NCBI GenBank assembly: GCA_019510125.1
Contig: JAEKKX010000004.1
Span: 62,001-126,000 of the forward strand
From: Lysobacterales bacterium
GTDB taxonomy: Bacteria; Pseudomonadota; Gammaproteobacteria; Xanthomonadales; Xanthomonadaceae
Length of the DNA: 64,000 nucleotides
Reading direction: 5' to 3'
The notes below the pieces were generated by a model that saw only the letters and a program-made list of their open reading frames with translations, was not told the DNA's origin and did no database searches. The position numbers and the translations under genes were made by a program. Positions 33,006 through 41,503 of the stretch are shown piece by piece; position 1 is the stretch's first letter; each line of letters begins with the position of its first letter.

Positions 33006-33925
33006 TGGCGACTGTCTCCGGTCAGGTCGCGAGTTTCGCGGCCCTGAAGGCCGCTATCGAGACGACGCTGACCGCGCGCGGCTGGACGCTCGCGAGCGGC
33101 ATCCTCAGCAAGGGCGTCGCCTTCGTGCAACTGACCGCGACGGCGACGGAACTGCGCCTGCAGGCCGGAACCGGTCAGGCGGGTGCGGCGCTGACCGGCG
33201 CCTGCCCGCAGTCGGTGAAGCTGTTGTCCTTCGCCAACGCGCCGATCCAGTGGCCGGCCGTCTACGTGCTGCACGCGTTCGACGCGCCGGACGAGATCTA
33301 CTGCGTGCTGCGCTACAACGTCGATCGCCACCAGCATCTCAATTGGGGCGTGTCCTCGATGCCGCAGATCGGCGGTACCGGCCTGTGGTGCAGCGGGTCG
33401 TTCCGCGGCGATGTCCTCGGCACCTCGGCGACCTGTCGCGTGTTCATCGCCGCCAACAGCGGCACGGATCTCGGTGCGTTGCCTTACGACGGACTCGGGC
33501 TCGGGTTCTTCTTCGCGAGCGCGGCCGGCAGCTATCACTCGTCGTTCATCCACTGTGGGCTGGAAGGCGCGGCGGGCTGGCGCACCGCCAACGGTGGCGC
33601 GCCGGGCGAACTGCTCGGCGTCTCGCACAAGGCCGGCTTGTTGCACGCGCTGCCATCCACCTTCAATCAGGCGACCGTGCTGCTGCCGATCGACGTGCTG
33701 CTCGCGCGCCAGGCGCAAGGGCAGACCATCGTCGCCACGTTCGCGCACGCGCGTTACTGCCGGCTCGATCACCTCGATCTGAGCCAACCGCTGCTCTACG
33801 GCCCCGAACGCTGGTGGGCGTATCCGTTGCACGCGGTTCACCCGGTGCAGCGCAATGGCGCCGGCTGGCCGATCGGCGCACAGCATTCCGGCACCTTCGG
33901 CGTCGCGCTGCGGGACGTGCCCTGA
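33005..33925 (+). CDS. Tail tip protein, unknown family
   Basis: 306 residues, coupled to both neighbours by one-base overlaps. Segments include WTLASGILSKGVAFVQLTAT and YCVLRYNVDRHQHLNWGVSS, a beta-type structural protein with GTGLWCSGSFRGD. It resembles the preceding gene in general style but I see no clear repeat between them. Likely part of the distal tail. Confidence 0.55.
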   Translation: MATVSGQVASFAALKAAIETTLTARGWTLASGILSKGVAFVQLTATATELRLQAGTGQAGAALTGACPQSVKLLSFANAPIQWPAVYVLHAFDAPDEIYCVLRYNVDRHQHLNWGVSSMPQIGGTGLWCSGSFRGDVLGTSATCRVFIAANSGTDLGALPYDGLGLGFFFASAAGSYHSSFIHCGLEGAAGWRTANGGAPGELLGVSHKAGLLHALPSTFNQATVLLPIDVLLARQAQGQTIVATFAHARYCRLDHLDLSQPLLYGPERWWAYPLHAVHPVQRNGAGWPIGAQHSGTFGVALRDVP

Positions 33926-35640
33926 TGGCGGCCTTGACCGGCATCGTGCCGACGCTGCGGGCGTTCGGCGCGATCAATCCTGCGCTCTCGACCGAGTTGA
34001 ATGCGCTCGGCGAGGCCGCGTTCGCCCCGGCCGCGTACCGTCGCGAGCGCATCGTCGCGCGGGCAGGGGTGTTTCGGGCGCCGGCCGCGCTGCGCTGGCC
34101 CGCGACCGGGCGCCTCGCGCACCGGTTCGCGGAGGACCTGTTCGACCGCGTCCACGTCCTGCCGACCGCGCTGTCGCTGGGGAACGTCGTCTCCGAGCTG
34201 ACCCGCGAGATCGCGGTGTGGAATGCCTGGCGCGCGATCCCGCAGACGCTGACCGCGTTGCGACTGGGGGGCGATGCCGGCAGCACGCTCGCTGCGCCGG
34301 GGGCGTTGCCGCTGGCGCTGCGTCCGCTGCAGGAGCGGGTGCTGACCCTCACCGTGGGCCTCGACGGCCCGCCGGTGATCGACGCGGTGGCGGGGCTGTC
34401 CTTCGCCGACGGCGCGACGTGGTCGATCCGGATCGACGGCCTGCGCCTGCAGGCATGGACGCTGCCGCCCAACTGGTCCGAGCCGCTGACCGAAACGCTC
34501 GCCTGGCTCACCGATGTCCAGATCGCCATCGCCGGCACCGTCACCCGCACGCCGCTGCGCGAGGCGCCGCATCGGTCGTGGGAGTTCGCGGTGCTCGCCG
34601 ATCGCGTCGAACGCCGCTGGGTGGAGTACGCGCTGTTCGACTGGACGGCGCGGGTGTGGGCGCTGCCTGTGTTCGTCGACACGACGCACCTTCGTGCGCC
34701 GCTCGCCGCGGGTGTGACCGAGATCCCGGTCGACACCGCGGGCCTCGATTTCGCGGTCGGTAGCCTCGCCATGCTCTGGCGGGACGTGGCGACCTACGAA
34801 CTGGTCGAAGTCGCGCAGATCGCGAACGGTCGCATGACGCTGCGCGCGCCGACGCGCCGCGCGTGGCCGGTCGGCACACGCCTGATCCCGTGCCGCACCG
34901 CGCGCCTGACCGACGCGCCGGAGTTACGGCGCCACACCGACCGGCTGATGTCCACGCAACTGCGCTTCGAGGCGACCGAACCCTGCGACTGGCGGCCTGC
35001 ACTGCCGGCGACGCGCTATCGCGGCTTCCCCGTGCTCGAACACCGCCCGGACGAAACCCGTGACCCGAGCGCGATCCTGGCCCGTCGCTTCGATCTGCTC
35101 GATGGCGACGTCGGCCGCACGCAGGTCGACGATGCGTCGGGCCTGATGTGGACCACGCAGTCGCATGCGTGGCGGCTGGTCGGCCGCGCCGAACGCGCGG
35201 GTCACCGCAGCCTGCTCTATGGCCTGCAGGGGCGGGCGGAGGCGCTGTGGTTGCCGACCTGGACCGACGATCTGGAGGTGACCGAGACGATCGGCGAGAC
35301 CGCGCTCACGCTCACCGTCGCCGCCTGCGGCGTCGCGCGCAGCCTGCGCCAGCAGGCGGGGCGTCGCCACGTTCGCATCGAACTGGTCGATGGCGCCGTG
35401 TTCTACCGCGCCATCGAAGCGTCGAGCGAACTCACGCTCGCCAACGGCGATGCGGCCGAACGGCTGAGGCTCGATGCAGCGCTGGGCCGCGTGATCGCAC
35501 CCGACCGGGTCCGGCTGGTGTGCTGGCTGGCGCTGGTCTCGCTGGCGGGCGACACGGTCGAACTGCGCCACCACGCCGACAGCGACGGTCTGCTCGACTG
35601 CGCCGTGTCCTTCGCCGGGATTCCGGCGGAAGAACCCTGA
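33925..35640 (+). CDS. Distal tail structural protein, unknown family
   Basis: 571 residues. The N-terminal half is hydrophobic/beta-rich (LSLGNVVSELTREIAVWNAW), the C-terminal half has RFEATEPCDWRPALPATRYR, then GLMWTTQSHAWRLVGRAERA. The order tape measure, three large tip proteins, BR0599-type protein and large terminal protein is recognisable from related prophages. Probably a baseplate hub component. Confidence 0.6.
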   Translation: MAALTGIVPTLRAFGAINPALSTELNALGEAAFAPAAYRRERIVARAGVFRAPAALRWPATGRLAHRFAEDLFDRVHVLPTALSLGNVVSELTREIAVWNAWRAIPQTLTALRLGGDAGSTLAAPGALPLALRPLQERVLTLTVGLDGPPVIDAVAGLSFADGATWSIRIDGLRLQAWTLPPNWSEPLTETLAWLTDVQIAIAGTVTRTPLREAPHRSWEFAVLADRVERRWVEYALFDWTARVWALPVFVDTTHLRAPLAAGVTEIPVDTAGLDFAVGSLAMLWRDVATYELVEVAQIANGRMTLRAPTRRAWPVGTRLIPCRTARLTDAPELRRHTDRLMSTQLRFEATEPCDWRPALPATRYRGFPVLEHRPDETRDPSAILARRFDLLDGDVGRTQVDDASGLMWTTQSHAWRLVGRAERAGHRSLLYGLQGRAEALWLPTWTDDLEVTETIGETALTLTVAACGVARSLRQQAGRRHVRIELVDGAVFYRAIEASSELTLANGDAAERLRLDAALGRVIAPDRVRLVCWLALVSLAGDTVELRHHADSDGLLDCAVSFAGIPAEEP

Positions 35641-35650
35641 GTCCACACGC

Positions 35651-36448
35651 ATGGGCCTGCTCTCGCGCGAGATCGAGCTGTACGACTTCTCGATCGGCTT
35701 GCACCACTGGCGCTACACCGACGCCAAACGCGAAGCGATCGTCGAAGGTCAGCGTTACGCCCCGATCACGCTGACGCGCGAGAAGATCGTGCAGTCGGCG
35801 GAAGAATCGAAGAACGCGCTGCAGATCACCGCGCCGCTCGATCTGCCGCTGCTGAACCTGTTCCGCCCCGTGCCGCCGGGGCTGCGCCTGCGCCTGGACC
35901 TCAAGCGGGTGCGGGTGCGCGATGGCCAGGTACGCCTGGGCTGGACCGGGCATGTCGCCAATCTGGACGAGACCCACAGCGTCGCCAAGCTGCGCTGCGA
36001 ATCGCTCGCCGCCGCCGTCGAGACCCTCGGCCTGCGCCGCAGCTGGCAGTCGAACTGTCCGCTGGTGCTCTACAGCCAGGGGCTCGGATTGTGCAACGCC
36101 GATCCGGACGCGCATGCCGTCCCCGCGATCCTGAGCGATGCGACCGGCTACACCGTCGTCTCGGCCGCCTTCGATGCCTTCGACGACGGCCACTTCGACG
36201 GCGGCGTGCTGCAGTGGACGGCGGCGCTCGGCGTCGAACGTCGTTTCGTGGTCAGCCACGTCGGCGCCACCCTGCGCCTGCTCACCCCGGCCGCACTCAC
36301 GCCGGATGCGCGCGTCGTCGCGTTCCCCGGCTGCGATCGCACGCTCGGGCCGAACGGCTGCCCCAAATTCCGCAATGAACTGAACTACGGCGGCCAGCCG
36401 ACCTTGAAGGGCATGCGCAATCCCTTCGGCAGCGACCCGGTCTTCTGA
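35651..36448 (+). CDS. Phage BR0599/DUF2163-like tail protein
   Basis: 265 residues. ELYDFSIGLHHWRYTDAKRE at the start, TREKIVQSAEESKNALQITA in the middle and CPLVLYSQGLGLC, then FPGCDRTLGPNGCPKFRNEL near the end match the BR0599 family, tail components of gene-transfer-agent-like and siphophage tails. Conserved Cys pairs may bind metal. Followed by an 80-base gap before the next small gene. Confidence 0.8.
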   Translation: MGLLSREIELYDFSIGLHHWRYTDAKREAIVEGQRYAPITLTREKIVQSAEESKNALQITAPLDLPLLNLFRPVPPGLRLRLDLKRVRVRDGQVRLGWTGHVANLDETHSVAKLRCESLAAAVETLGLRRSWQSNCPLVLYSQGLGLCNADPDAHAVPAILSDATGYTVVSAAFDAFDDGHFDGGVLQWTAALGVERRFVVSHVGATLRLLTPAALTPDARVVAFPGCDRTLGPNGCPKFRNELNYGGQPTLKGMRNPFGSDPVF

Positions 36449-36529
36449 TCCATTCCCCCGCGACGCACTGCTTGGCGCATGCGCCGGACGGCGGCTGCGC
36501 GCGTCCCGCGCCCCAGGAACCTTTCCACG

Positions 36530-36757
36530 ATGTGGATCTACGTCTTCGTGCTGATTCTCTCCATCGCCATCAGCATCGCGATGCGGCCCAAGCCGCAATC
36601 GACCAAGCCGCCGTCGCTCGCCGACTTCTCGGTGCCGACCGCCGAAGAAGGCCGCGAGGTCATGGTGATCTTCGGCGAGGTGTGGGTGGACGATCCGAAC
36701 GTGCTCGCCTACGGCGATCTGCGCACCACGCCGATCAAGGCCAGTGGCGGCAAGTGA
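36530..36757 (+). CDS. Small membrane-anchored tail-region protein
   Basis: 75 residues from the ATG at 36530, after a CCAGGAACC stretch. A single N-terminal membrane segment (IYVFVLILSIAISIAM) is followed by a short soluble part (SLADFSVPTAEEGREVMVIF). The same small protein often lies before the terminal tail proteins in related phages. It may be linked to the phage, not to lysis; role unknown. Confidence 0.6.
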   Translation: MWIYVFVLILSIAISIAMRPKPQSTKPPSLADFSVPTAEEGREVMVIFGEVWVDDPNVLAYGDLRTTPIKASGGK

Positions 36758-36759
36758 TC

Positions 36760-37044
36760 ATGCCGTCGAATTGCGCGCCGTCGAACAGCACGTCGTCGAA
36801 GCGCGAGTTGCGCATTCACCTCCGCCATGTGCGCGCGATCGATCCGGCAGGTGGGCCGCTCTGCACGCCGGGCATTCGCGCGTGGTGTCGCCAGCACGGC
36901 ATCGATCTGCACGTGCTGTGCGAGGACGGCATCGCTGTCGACGACCATCCCCACCTGCACGACGATCCCTTCGTCGTACGAGTGATCGAGATCGCGCGCG
37001 CAGAGCAGGCGGGTGGGGAAGCGGTGATACGCGATGCGACGTGA
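36760..37044 (+). CDS. Small Cys-containing tail-region protein
   Basis: 94 residues from the ATG at 36760, with a GTG start 6 bases earlier as an alternative. The core (LCTPGIRAWCRQHGIDLHVL, then CEDGIAVDD) is compact with three cysteines. It overlaps the next gene by 11 bases. Unknown function, conserved style in tail-tip operons. Confidence 0.55.
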   Translation: MPSNCAPSNSTSSKRELRIHLRHVRAIDPAGGPLCTPGIRAWCRQHGIDLHVLCEDGIAVDDHPHLHDDPFVVRVIEIARAEQAGGEAVIRDAT

Positions 37045-37330
37045 GTCGATGTATCGCGGCTGGATCGTGGTCGCCTGCGTGGTGTCGATCCTCTCCGGGG
37101 TCTGGCTGTGGGTCACGGGCGAACGCCCGTTCGGCGCATTCGGCATCGCGGCCGGCGTCTTCCACGCGCTGTGGGGTCTCGATCTGCGCGCGCTCGTGCG
37201 TGGGCGTTGGCGGCGACGTCCGATCGTGATCCCGACGCTGCGCCCGATCGTCGTCTCGCCGCCGCATCGAAGCCTCGCGCAGCGCCTGCGCGCGTGGAGT
37301 GTGCGACGTGATGCGGTGAAGCATGGGTAA
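37034..37330 (+). CDS. Small membrane protein with two hydrophobic segments
   Basis: 98 residues. Two likely membrane helices (WIVVACVVSILSGVWLWV and FGAFGIAAGVFHALWGL) are followed by a very basic tail (RRRPIVIPTLRPIVVSPPHR). It overlaps its neighbours by 8-11 bases. The layout is compatible with a small holin-like protein, but it sits in the tail-tip block and I cannot tell. Confidence 0.5.
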   Translation: MRRESMYRGWIVVACVVSILSGVWLWVTGERPFGAFGIAAGVFHALWGLDLRALVRGRWRRRPIVIPTLRPIVVSPPHRSLAQRLRAWSVRRDAVKHG

Positions 37331-39809
37331 GTCGAGCAAGCCGACGATCGGCTATCGCCACTTCATGTACCTGTACATGGGCGAGTCGATCGGCCCGAAC
37401 GATTACCTCGCAGGCGTGAAGGTCGGCGGCCAGACCGTGTTCGAGGGCGAACGCGCCGGCAGCGGCACCCTGGCGATCAACCTGCCGCAACTGTTCGGCG
37501 GCGACAAGAAGGAAGGCGGGCTCGTCGGCACGCTGCAGATCCGCATGGGCGAGCCGGACCAGCTGCCGGTGCCCTACCTGCAGCAGCAGGTGCCGGGACC
37601 GTGGCCTGCCGCGCGCGGGCTCTGCACCACGCTGTACCGCGGAATGGTCGGGGCGATGAACCCTTACCTGAAGCTCTGGGCCAAGCGCTGGGGGCGCTTC
37701 GTGCAGGGCTGGTCGACGCCGGTGTGGCAGCCGCAGCTCGCGCGCATCGGTCGCGGCATGAACGCGGCGCACATCCACTACCAGTGCCTGACCGACACGG
37801 TGTGGGGCTGTGGGCTCGATCCCGCCCTGATCGATGGCGATAGCTTTCTGCGCGCGGCCGAGCAGTTGCACGACGAGGCGTTCGGGTTGTGCCTCGGTTG
37901 GCGGCGCGGGGACTCGATCGGGAATTTTCTGCAGACGGTGAACACCCACGTCGGTGGGCTGTGGGCGTTCGATCCGATGCGCGGCCAGTTCGTCTACCGG
38001 TTGTTCCGACCCGACTACGACGTCGCCACGTTGCCCCTGCTCGACGAAACCAGCGTGCTCGCGCTGGAGAGCTGGCAAACGCCGCTGCTCGATGGCTCGG
38101 TGAACGAAGTCACCGTGCTCGGCCGCGATTGCGTCACGAATCTCGAACTCGCCGCGACCTTCCAGAACATGGCGAACGTCCAGGCGCAGGGCCGCGTCGT
38201 CGCCGACCGGCGCACGCTGCCGGGTCTGTGGAACCGCACGCTGTGCGAGCGCGTCGCCGCGCGCGAGACCGCTGCCGCCAGCAGCTTGCTGCAGCGGATC
38301 AAACTCACCGTCGACCGCCGCTGGTGGGGCGTGAAGCGCGGCGACGTGCTCGCGCTGTCCTGGCGACGGAAGGGCGTACTGCGCATGCCGGTGCGGGTGC
38401 TGGAGGTGGACGAGGGCACGCGCACCGACGGCGCGCTCGCGCTCACGCTGGTGCAGGACATCGACGGCATGGCGGCGACCACCTATCTGCGGCCGGTGAT
38501 CGGGCCGTGGACGCCGCCGGACACGCGTCCGCAGCCGCTGCCGGCGCAGCGCCTGGTCGAAGCGACGTATCGCGATCTGGCCGGTCGCCTGCGCCCTGCG
38601 GATCTGGCGCAGGTCGAGGACGATGCCGGGTTCGTGGTCGCGCTCGGCGCACGCCCGAACGGGCCTGCCTACGGCTACACGCTCGTCACGCGCACCGGCG
38701 CGGGCGACTTCGTCGAGGTCGCGGGCGGGGACTTCTCCGCCACGGCGACCCTCGCGGGCGCGCTGGGGCCAACCGACACGGTCGCGACGCTGGCGGACAC
38801 GCGCGATCTGGATCTGGTTGCCGTCGGCAGCGAGGCGTTGATCGACGAGGAACTGGTGCGGATTGATGCCCTCGATCCCGTCACGGGGACGCTCACGATC
38901 GCGCGAGGGTGCGTCGATACCGTGCCGGTGGCGCATGCGGCGGGTGCGCGGGTGTGGTTCACGGACACCTACGTCGGCGCCGATCCGACCGAATACCTTG
39001 CCGGGGATACCGTCCAGGCGAAACTGCTCACGCGCACGCAACAGGGCACGCTCGATCCCGCACTCGCGCCGGTCGCGCAGGTGCGACTCGACGCGCGCCA
39101 CGCCCGGCCTTATCCGCCGGGCCGGTTGCGGATCAACGGCGCCGCAGGGCCGGCGACGGCGTTCGCGCGACTCGACCTCGCCTGGGCGCACCGCGATCGC
39201 GTGTTGCAGGGCGATCGCCTGATCGAACATGAGGCCGGCAGCATCGGCCCGGAGCCGGGCACGACGACGACCGTGCGTGTCCTGCACGCGCTGAGCGGGG
39301 CGGTGCTGCACGAGACAACGGGCATCGTCGGGACGAGTCATACGGTCGAGGTGCTGCTGGCCAACGACGCCACCGTCCGCGTCGAGGTCGACAGTCGCCG
39401 CGGCGTACTCGTGTCCCACCAGCGGCACGTCTGGACGATCGCCTGCGAATGCGGCGAGAAGCTCGCGAACGCGGACTTCGACACCCCGGCGGCGTGGACG
39501 CTCGGCGCCGGCTGGTCGATCGCCGGTAGCGCCGCGGTCAAGGTCGCCGGTACCGCCTCCGATCTCACGCAGCCGTTCGCGTTCGTCGACGGCGGCGTGT
39601 ACCGCACCGAACTGGTGTTGTCCCAGGTCACGGCGGGTTCGGTACGCGTCGGCCTCGCGGGCGTCGCACCCATCGATGGCGCGACGCGCAACGCGAATGG
39701 CGCCTTCGTCGAAATGCTCACCGCGAACGCGAACACCGCGCTGCGCATCGCCGCCGACGCCGCGTTCGCCGGCCGCATCGAGCGTGTCAGTCTGCGCCGG
39801 TTGGCGTAG
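37323..39809 (+). CDS. Terminal tail tip protein, host contact candidate
   Basis: 828 residues, the last plus-strand structural gene. The N-terminal third (GESIGPNDYLAGVKVGGQTV, then GDSIGNFLQTVNTHVGGLWA) resembles hub-like tail proteins of the BR0599-type systems, and the last 200 residues are beta-rich and Gly/Ala-rich (ANADFDTPAAWTLGAGWSIA), fitting a receptor or carbohydrate-binding tip. Inferred to be the lambda J equivalent. A short hairpin covers its stop (39804-39818). Confidence 0.75.
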   Translation: MGKSSKPTIGYRHFMYLYMGESIGPNDYLAGVKVGGQTVFEGERAGSGTLAINLPQLFGGDKKEGGLVGTLQIRMGEPDQLPVPYLQQQVPGPWPAARGLCTTLYRGMVGAMNPYLKLWAKRWGRFVQGWSTPVWQPQLARIGRGMNAAHIHYQCLTDTVWGCGLDPALIDGDSFLRAAEQLHDEAFGLCLGWRRGDSIGNFLQTVNTHVGGLWAFDPMRGQFVYRLFRPDYDVATLPLLDETSVLALESWQTPLLDGSVNEVTVLGRDCVTNLELAATFQNMANVQAQGRVVADRRTLPGLWNRTLCERVAARETAAASSLLQRIKLTVDRRWWGVKRGDVLALSWRRKGVLRMPVRVLEVDEGTRTDGALALTLVQDIDGMAATTYLRPVIGPWTPPDTRPQPLPAQRLVEATYRDLAGRLRPADLAQVEDDAGFVVALGARPNGPAYGYTLVTRTGAGDFVEVAGGDFSATATLAGALGPTDTVATLADTRDLDLVAVGSEALIDEELVRIDALDPVTGTLTIARGCVDTVPVAHAAGARVWFTDTYVGADPTEYLAGDTVQAKLLTRTQQGTLDPALAPVAQVRLDARHARPYPPGRLRINGAAGPATAFARLDLAWAHRDRVLQGDRLIEHEAGSIGPEPGTTTTVRVLHALSGAVLHETTGIVGTSHTVEVLLANDATVRVEVDSRRGVLVSHQRHVWTIACECGEKLANADFDTPAAWTLGAGWSIAGSAAVKVAGTASDLTQPFAFVDGGVYRTELVLSQVTAGSVRVGLAGVAPIDGATRNANGAFVEMLTANANTALRIAADAAFAGRIERVSLRRLA

Positions 39810-39887
39810 TGCCTACGCGAAGTCAATACACAGGTTGAACCCTCTACGACGGGTGTCCGGTTGTCGCAGCGCGACATCACTTCGCGC

Positions 39888-39916
39888 TTGGCTCGTCGCG
39901 GCGACAGCGCGTTCAT
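39888..39916 (+). promoter_or_regulatory. Repeated promoter-like element, copy D
   Basis: TTGGCT (39888-39893), 17 bases, GTTCAT (39911-39916). It stands 25 bases before the accessory gene at 39942 and 79 bases after the last tail gene, opening the tail-end accessory block. Confidence 0.65.
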
Positions 39917-39941
39917 GCGGCCACACACCACGGAGACGCCC

Positions 39942-40202
39942 ATGAACGATGACAGACCCGCCGCCCAGGACGAAGGCGAGCGCCATTTGCGCGCGCTGAT
40001 CGATGCACTCGCCGCCACGCGCTCGGACATCGAGCTTCAACTGCAGCGTCTTGAAAAGGCGCAATCGCTGGCGGAGCGCGGCGACGTGCTGCGCGATGCC
40101 ATCGTCGCTGTCGAAGATCGCCTCTGCCCGCAAGTCCGTCTCGACCAGTTGGCGCGATTGGGGGATGCCTACGACCTAATCGTGGGAAAGAGCCGCCGCT
40201 GA
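39942..40202 (+). CDS. Small phage accessory protein, helical
   Basis: 86 residues from the ATG at 39942, with GGAGACG just upstream. A single long amphipathic helix region (LRALIDALAATRSDIELQLQ, then RLEKAQSLAERGDVLRDAIV) suggests a coiled-coil. No known motif. It is driven by promoter-like copy D. Confidence 0.55.
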   Translation: MNDDRPAAQDEGERHLRALIDALAATRSDIELQLQRLEKAQSLAERGDVLRDAIVAVEDRLCPQVRLDQLARLGDAYDLIVGKSRR

Positions 40203-40281
40203 TGCCGGCATGCGCCCCGTGCCGCGTGCGCGGGGCGCGATACACCCACCTGTACGGCGACGATCTACGCGCTCGCGGCGC

Positions 40282-40310
40282 TTGGCTTCCATCGCACACA
40301 GCGCGTTCAT
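40282..40310 (+). promoter_or_regulatory. Repeated promoter-like element, copy E
   Basis: TTGGCT (40282-40287), 17 bases, GTTCAT (40305-40310), 39 bases before the start at 40350. The gap 40203-40349 holds nothing else I can support. Confidence 0.65.
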
Positions 40311-40349
40311 GGTCGCGTCGAATCGCCGACGCCCACACGGAGAACGCCC

Positions 40350-40709
40350 ATGCCCACCATGACCATCACCATTGAACGCACGCCCCGCACGCTGGTGTTC
40401 GGCGGCGAAACGCTGCATGTCGAAGAACTCGGCGTGCGACTCCCCTTCGCACGCAAGCCCGAGAGCCTCGAAGAGATGTGCGCCAGCGGCAACGCGCGCA
40501 TATTCATCACCGAAACGGTCGAAATGACGCCCGCCGAGTTCGACACTTTCGCGCGACACCTCTATCTCTCTCGAGAATGGCTCCGAGGCAAGGGCGGCAA
40601 CATCGCCGACGGCGTGCTCTGTGTCGAAGTTCACGCGCCCGGTCGCCCCTACCTCTACGTCGATCCCTCGGGCGGCGACTTCGCCCGCTACGTCGCGCGC
40701 CTCGGATAG
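40350..40709 (+). CDS. Phage accessory protein, unknown function
   Basis: 119 residues from the ATG at 40350, with GGAGAACG 6-13 bases upstream. A beta-strand-rich start (TITIERTPRTLVFGGETLHV) is followed by EFDTFARHLYLSREWLRGKG and YLYVDPSGGDFARYVARLG. No recognised motif. It ends 15 bases before a perfect hairpin. Confidence 0.55.
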   Translation: MPTMTITIERTPRTLVFGGETLHVEELGVRLPFARKPESLEEMCASGNARIFITETVEMTPAEFDTFARHLYLSREWLRGKGGNIADGVLCVEVHAPGRPYLYVDPSGGDFARYVARLG

Positions 40710-40723
40710 CCGAAATCCCCGAA

Positions 40724-40751
40724 AAAGAAGCCAATTCGACTTGGCTTCTTT
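40724..40751 (+). terminator. Perfect hairpin overlapping promoter-like copy F
   Basis: AAAGAAGCCAA (40724-40734) and TTGGCTTCTTT (40741-40751) form a perfect 11-base stem with a 6-base loop. Its 3' arm contains the TTGGCT box of copy F, so the same bases could end the upstream transcript and start the next. The T-run is short (TTT), so termination strength is uncertain. Confidence 0.5.
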
Positions 40752-40769
40752 CCCGAACAGCGCGTTCAT
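40741..40769 (+). promoter_or_regulatory. Repeated promoter-like element, copy F
   Basis: TTGGCT (40741-40746), 17 bases, GTTCAT (40764-40769), 30 bases before the start at 40800. It begins inside the 3' arm of the hairpin at 40724-40751. Confidence 0.65.
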
Positions 40770-40799
40770 GCAGCACTCCACGCCATCAGCCCACAAGAC

Positions 40800-40997
40800 A
40801 TGAAACACCTCGACACACGCCTGACCCGCATCGCACAGCAGCACCTGCGGATCGAAACGCTGGAATCCCGCCGTCGCGACAGTCTGGACTTTCATGAAGT
40901 CTCAGTGCTTGAACTGCGGGATGCGCTGGAAGCGGCCTACCGCGCCGGCATCGAGCAAGGCCGCAAGGGCGCGAAGGCCAACGCCTCTGACGGCTGA
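40800..40997 (+). CDS. Small DUF6900-like phage protein
   Basis: 65 residues. HLRIETLESRRRDSLDFHEV then ELRDALEAAYRAGIEQGRKG matches the DUF6900 style of phage and plasmid proteins. Function unknown. Controlled by copy F. Confidence 0.7.
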   Translation: MKHLDTRLTRIAQQHLRIETLESRRRDSLDFHEVSVLELRDALEAAYRAGIEQGRKGAKANASDG

Positions 40998-41027
40998 ACA
41001 AGGACATCGGACACCGGCCCGATGGGC

Positions 41028-41056
41028 TTGGCTTCCCTCGGGCACAGCGCGTTCAT
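41028..41056 (+). promoter_or_regulatory. Repeated promoter-like element, copy G
   Basis: TTGGCT (41028-41033), 17 bases, GTTCAT (41051-41056), 28 bases before the start at 41085. It is the last of the seven copies. Confidence 0.65.
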
Positions 41057-41084
41057 GCCCACCCCGACACGGACATCGACCCGC

Positions 41085-41405
41085 ATGAAAACCAGCCCCT
41101 CCCGCAAGCCCAAGCGCGTCAAGGAATTCTTCCTCGCCTCCCTGCTGGTGCGCGTCCCCGGCAAGCGCGGTCGGCACGCATGGCGCCGCGAAGTCCTGCG
41201 CGCACGCACGCCGCACGCGCTCATGCGCCGGATCGACGGCCGCAAGCACGTCGCCTATGCCAGCAACGGCATAGACGTCATCCGCATCGAACTGATCGAC
41301 ACCGGCAGCACCCTGCTCACACCCATCGCGGAGGGCGCGCAGGCCGAGCCGCTGGTCGACCTGCTCGCGCGCATCGCCGCCAACCCCACCAGCATCGTGT
41401 GGTGA
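41085..41405 (+). CDS. Basic phage accessory protein, unknown function
   Basis: 106 residues. A basic start (KTSPSRKPKRVKEFFLASLL) is followed by a mixed domain (DGRKHVAYASNGIDVIRIEL, later EPLVDLLARIAANPTSIVW). Possible nucleic-acid binding from charge only. Controlled by copy G and followed by a very short frame (41411-41503). Confidence 0.55.
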   Translation: MKTSPSRKPKRVKEFFLASLLVRVPGKRGRHAWRREVLRARTPHALMRRIDGRKHVAYASNGIDVIRIELIDTGSTLLTPIAEGAQAEPLVDLLARIAANPTSIVW

Positions 41406-41410
41406 CCGAC

Positions 41411-41503
41411 ATGACGCCGCATGCCTTCGAGCACAACGAGGATCCCTATCGCTTCATCGCGCAGGCACGCATCGGCATCCTCCTGGGTGAACCCCGCCAG
41501 TGA
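41411..41503 (+). CDS. Possible 30-residue peptide or truncated gene at the prophage edge
   Basis: An ATG at 41411, 5 bases after the previous stop, opens 30 residues (HAFEHNEDPYRFIAQARIGI). The natural-looking start and abrupt end suggest either a small coupled peptide or a gene cut at the junction with the mercury operon. Confidence 0.35.
   Translation: MTPHAFEHNEDPYRFIAQARIGILLGEPRQ

Noticed and set aside
16269-41056. CRISPR-like interpretation of the repeated 29-base element
   Set aside because: Copies are kilobases apart or separated by genes, on both strands, with no regular spacers and no cas genes. The Cas4-like nuclease belongs to the phage recombination module.
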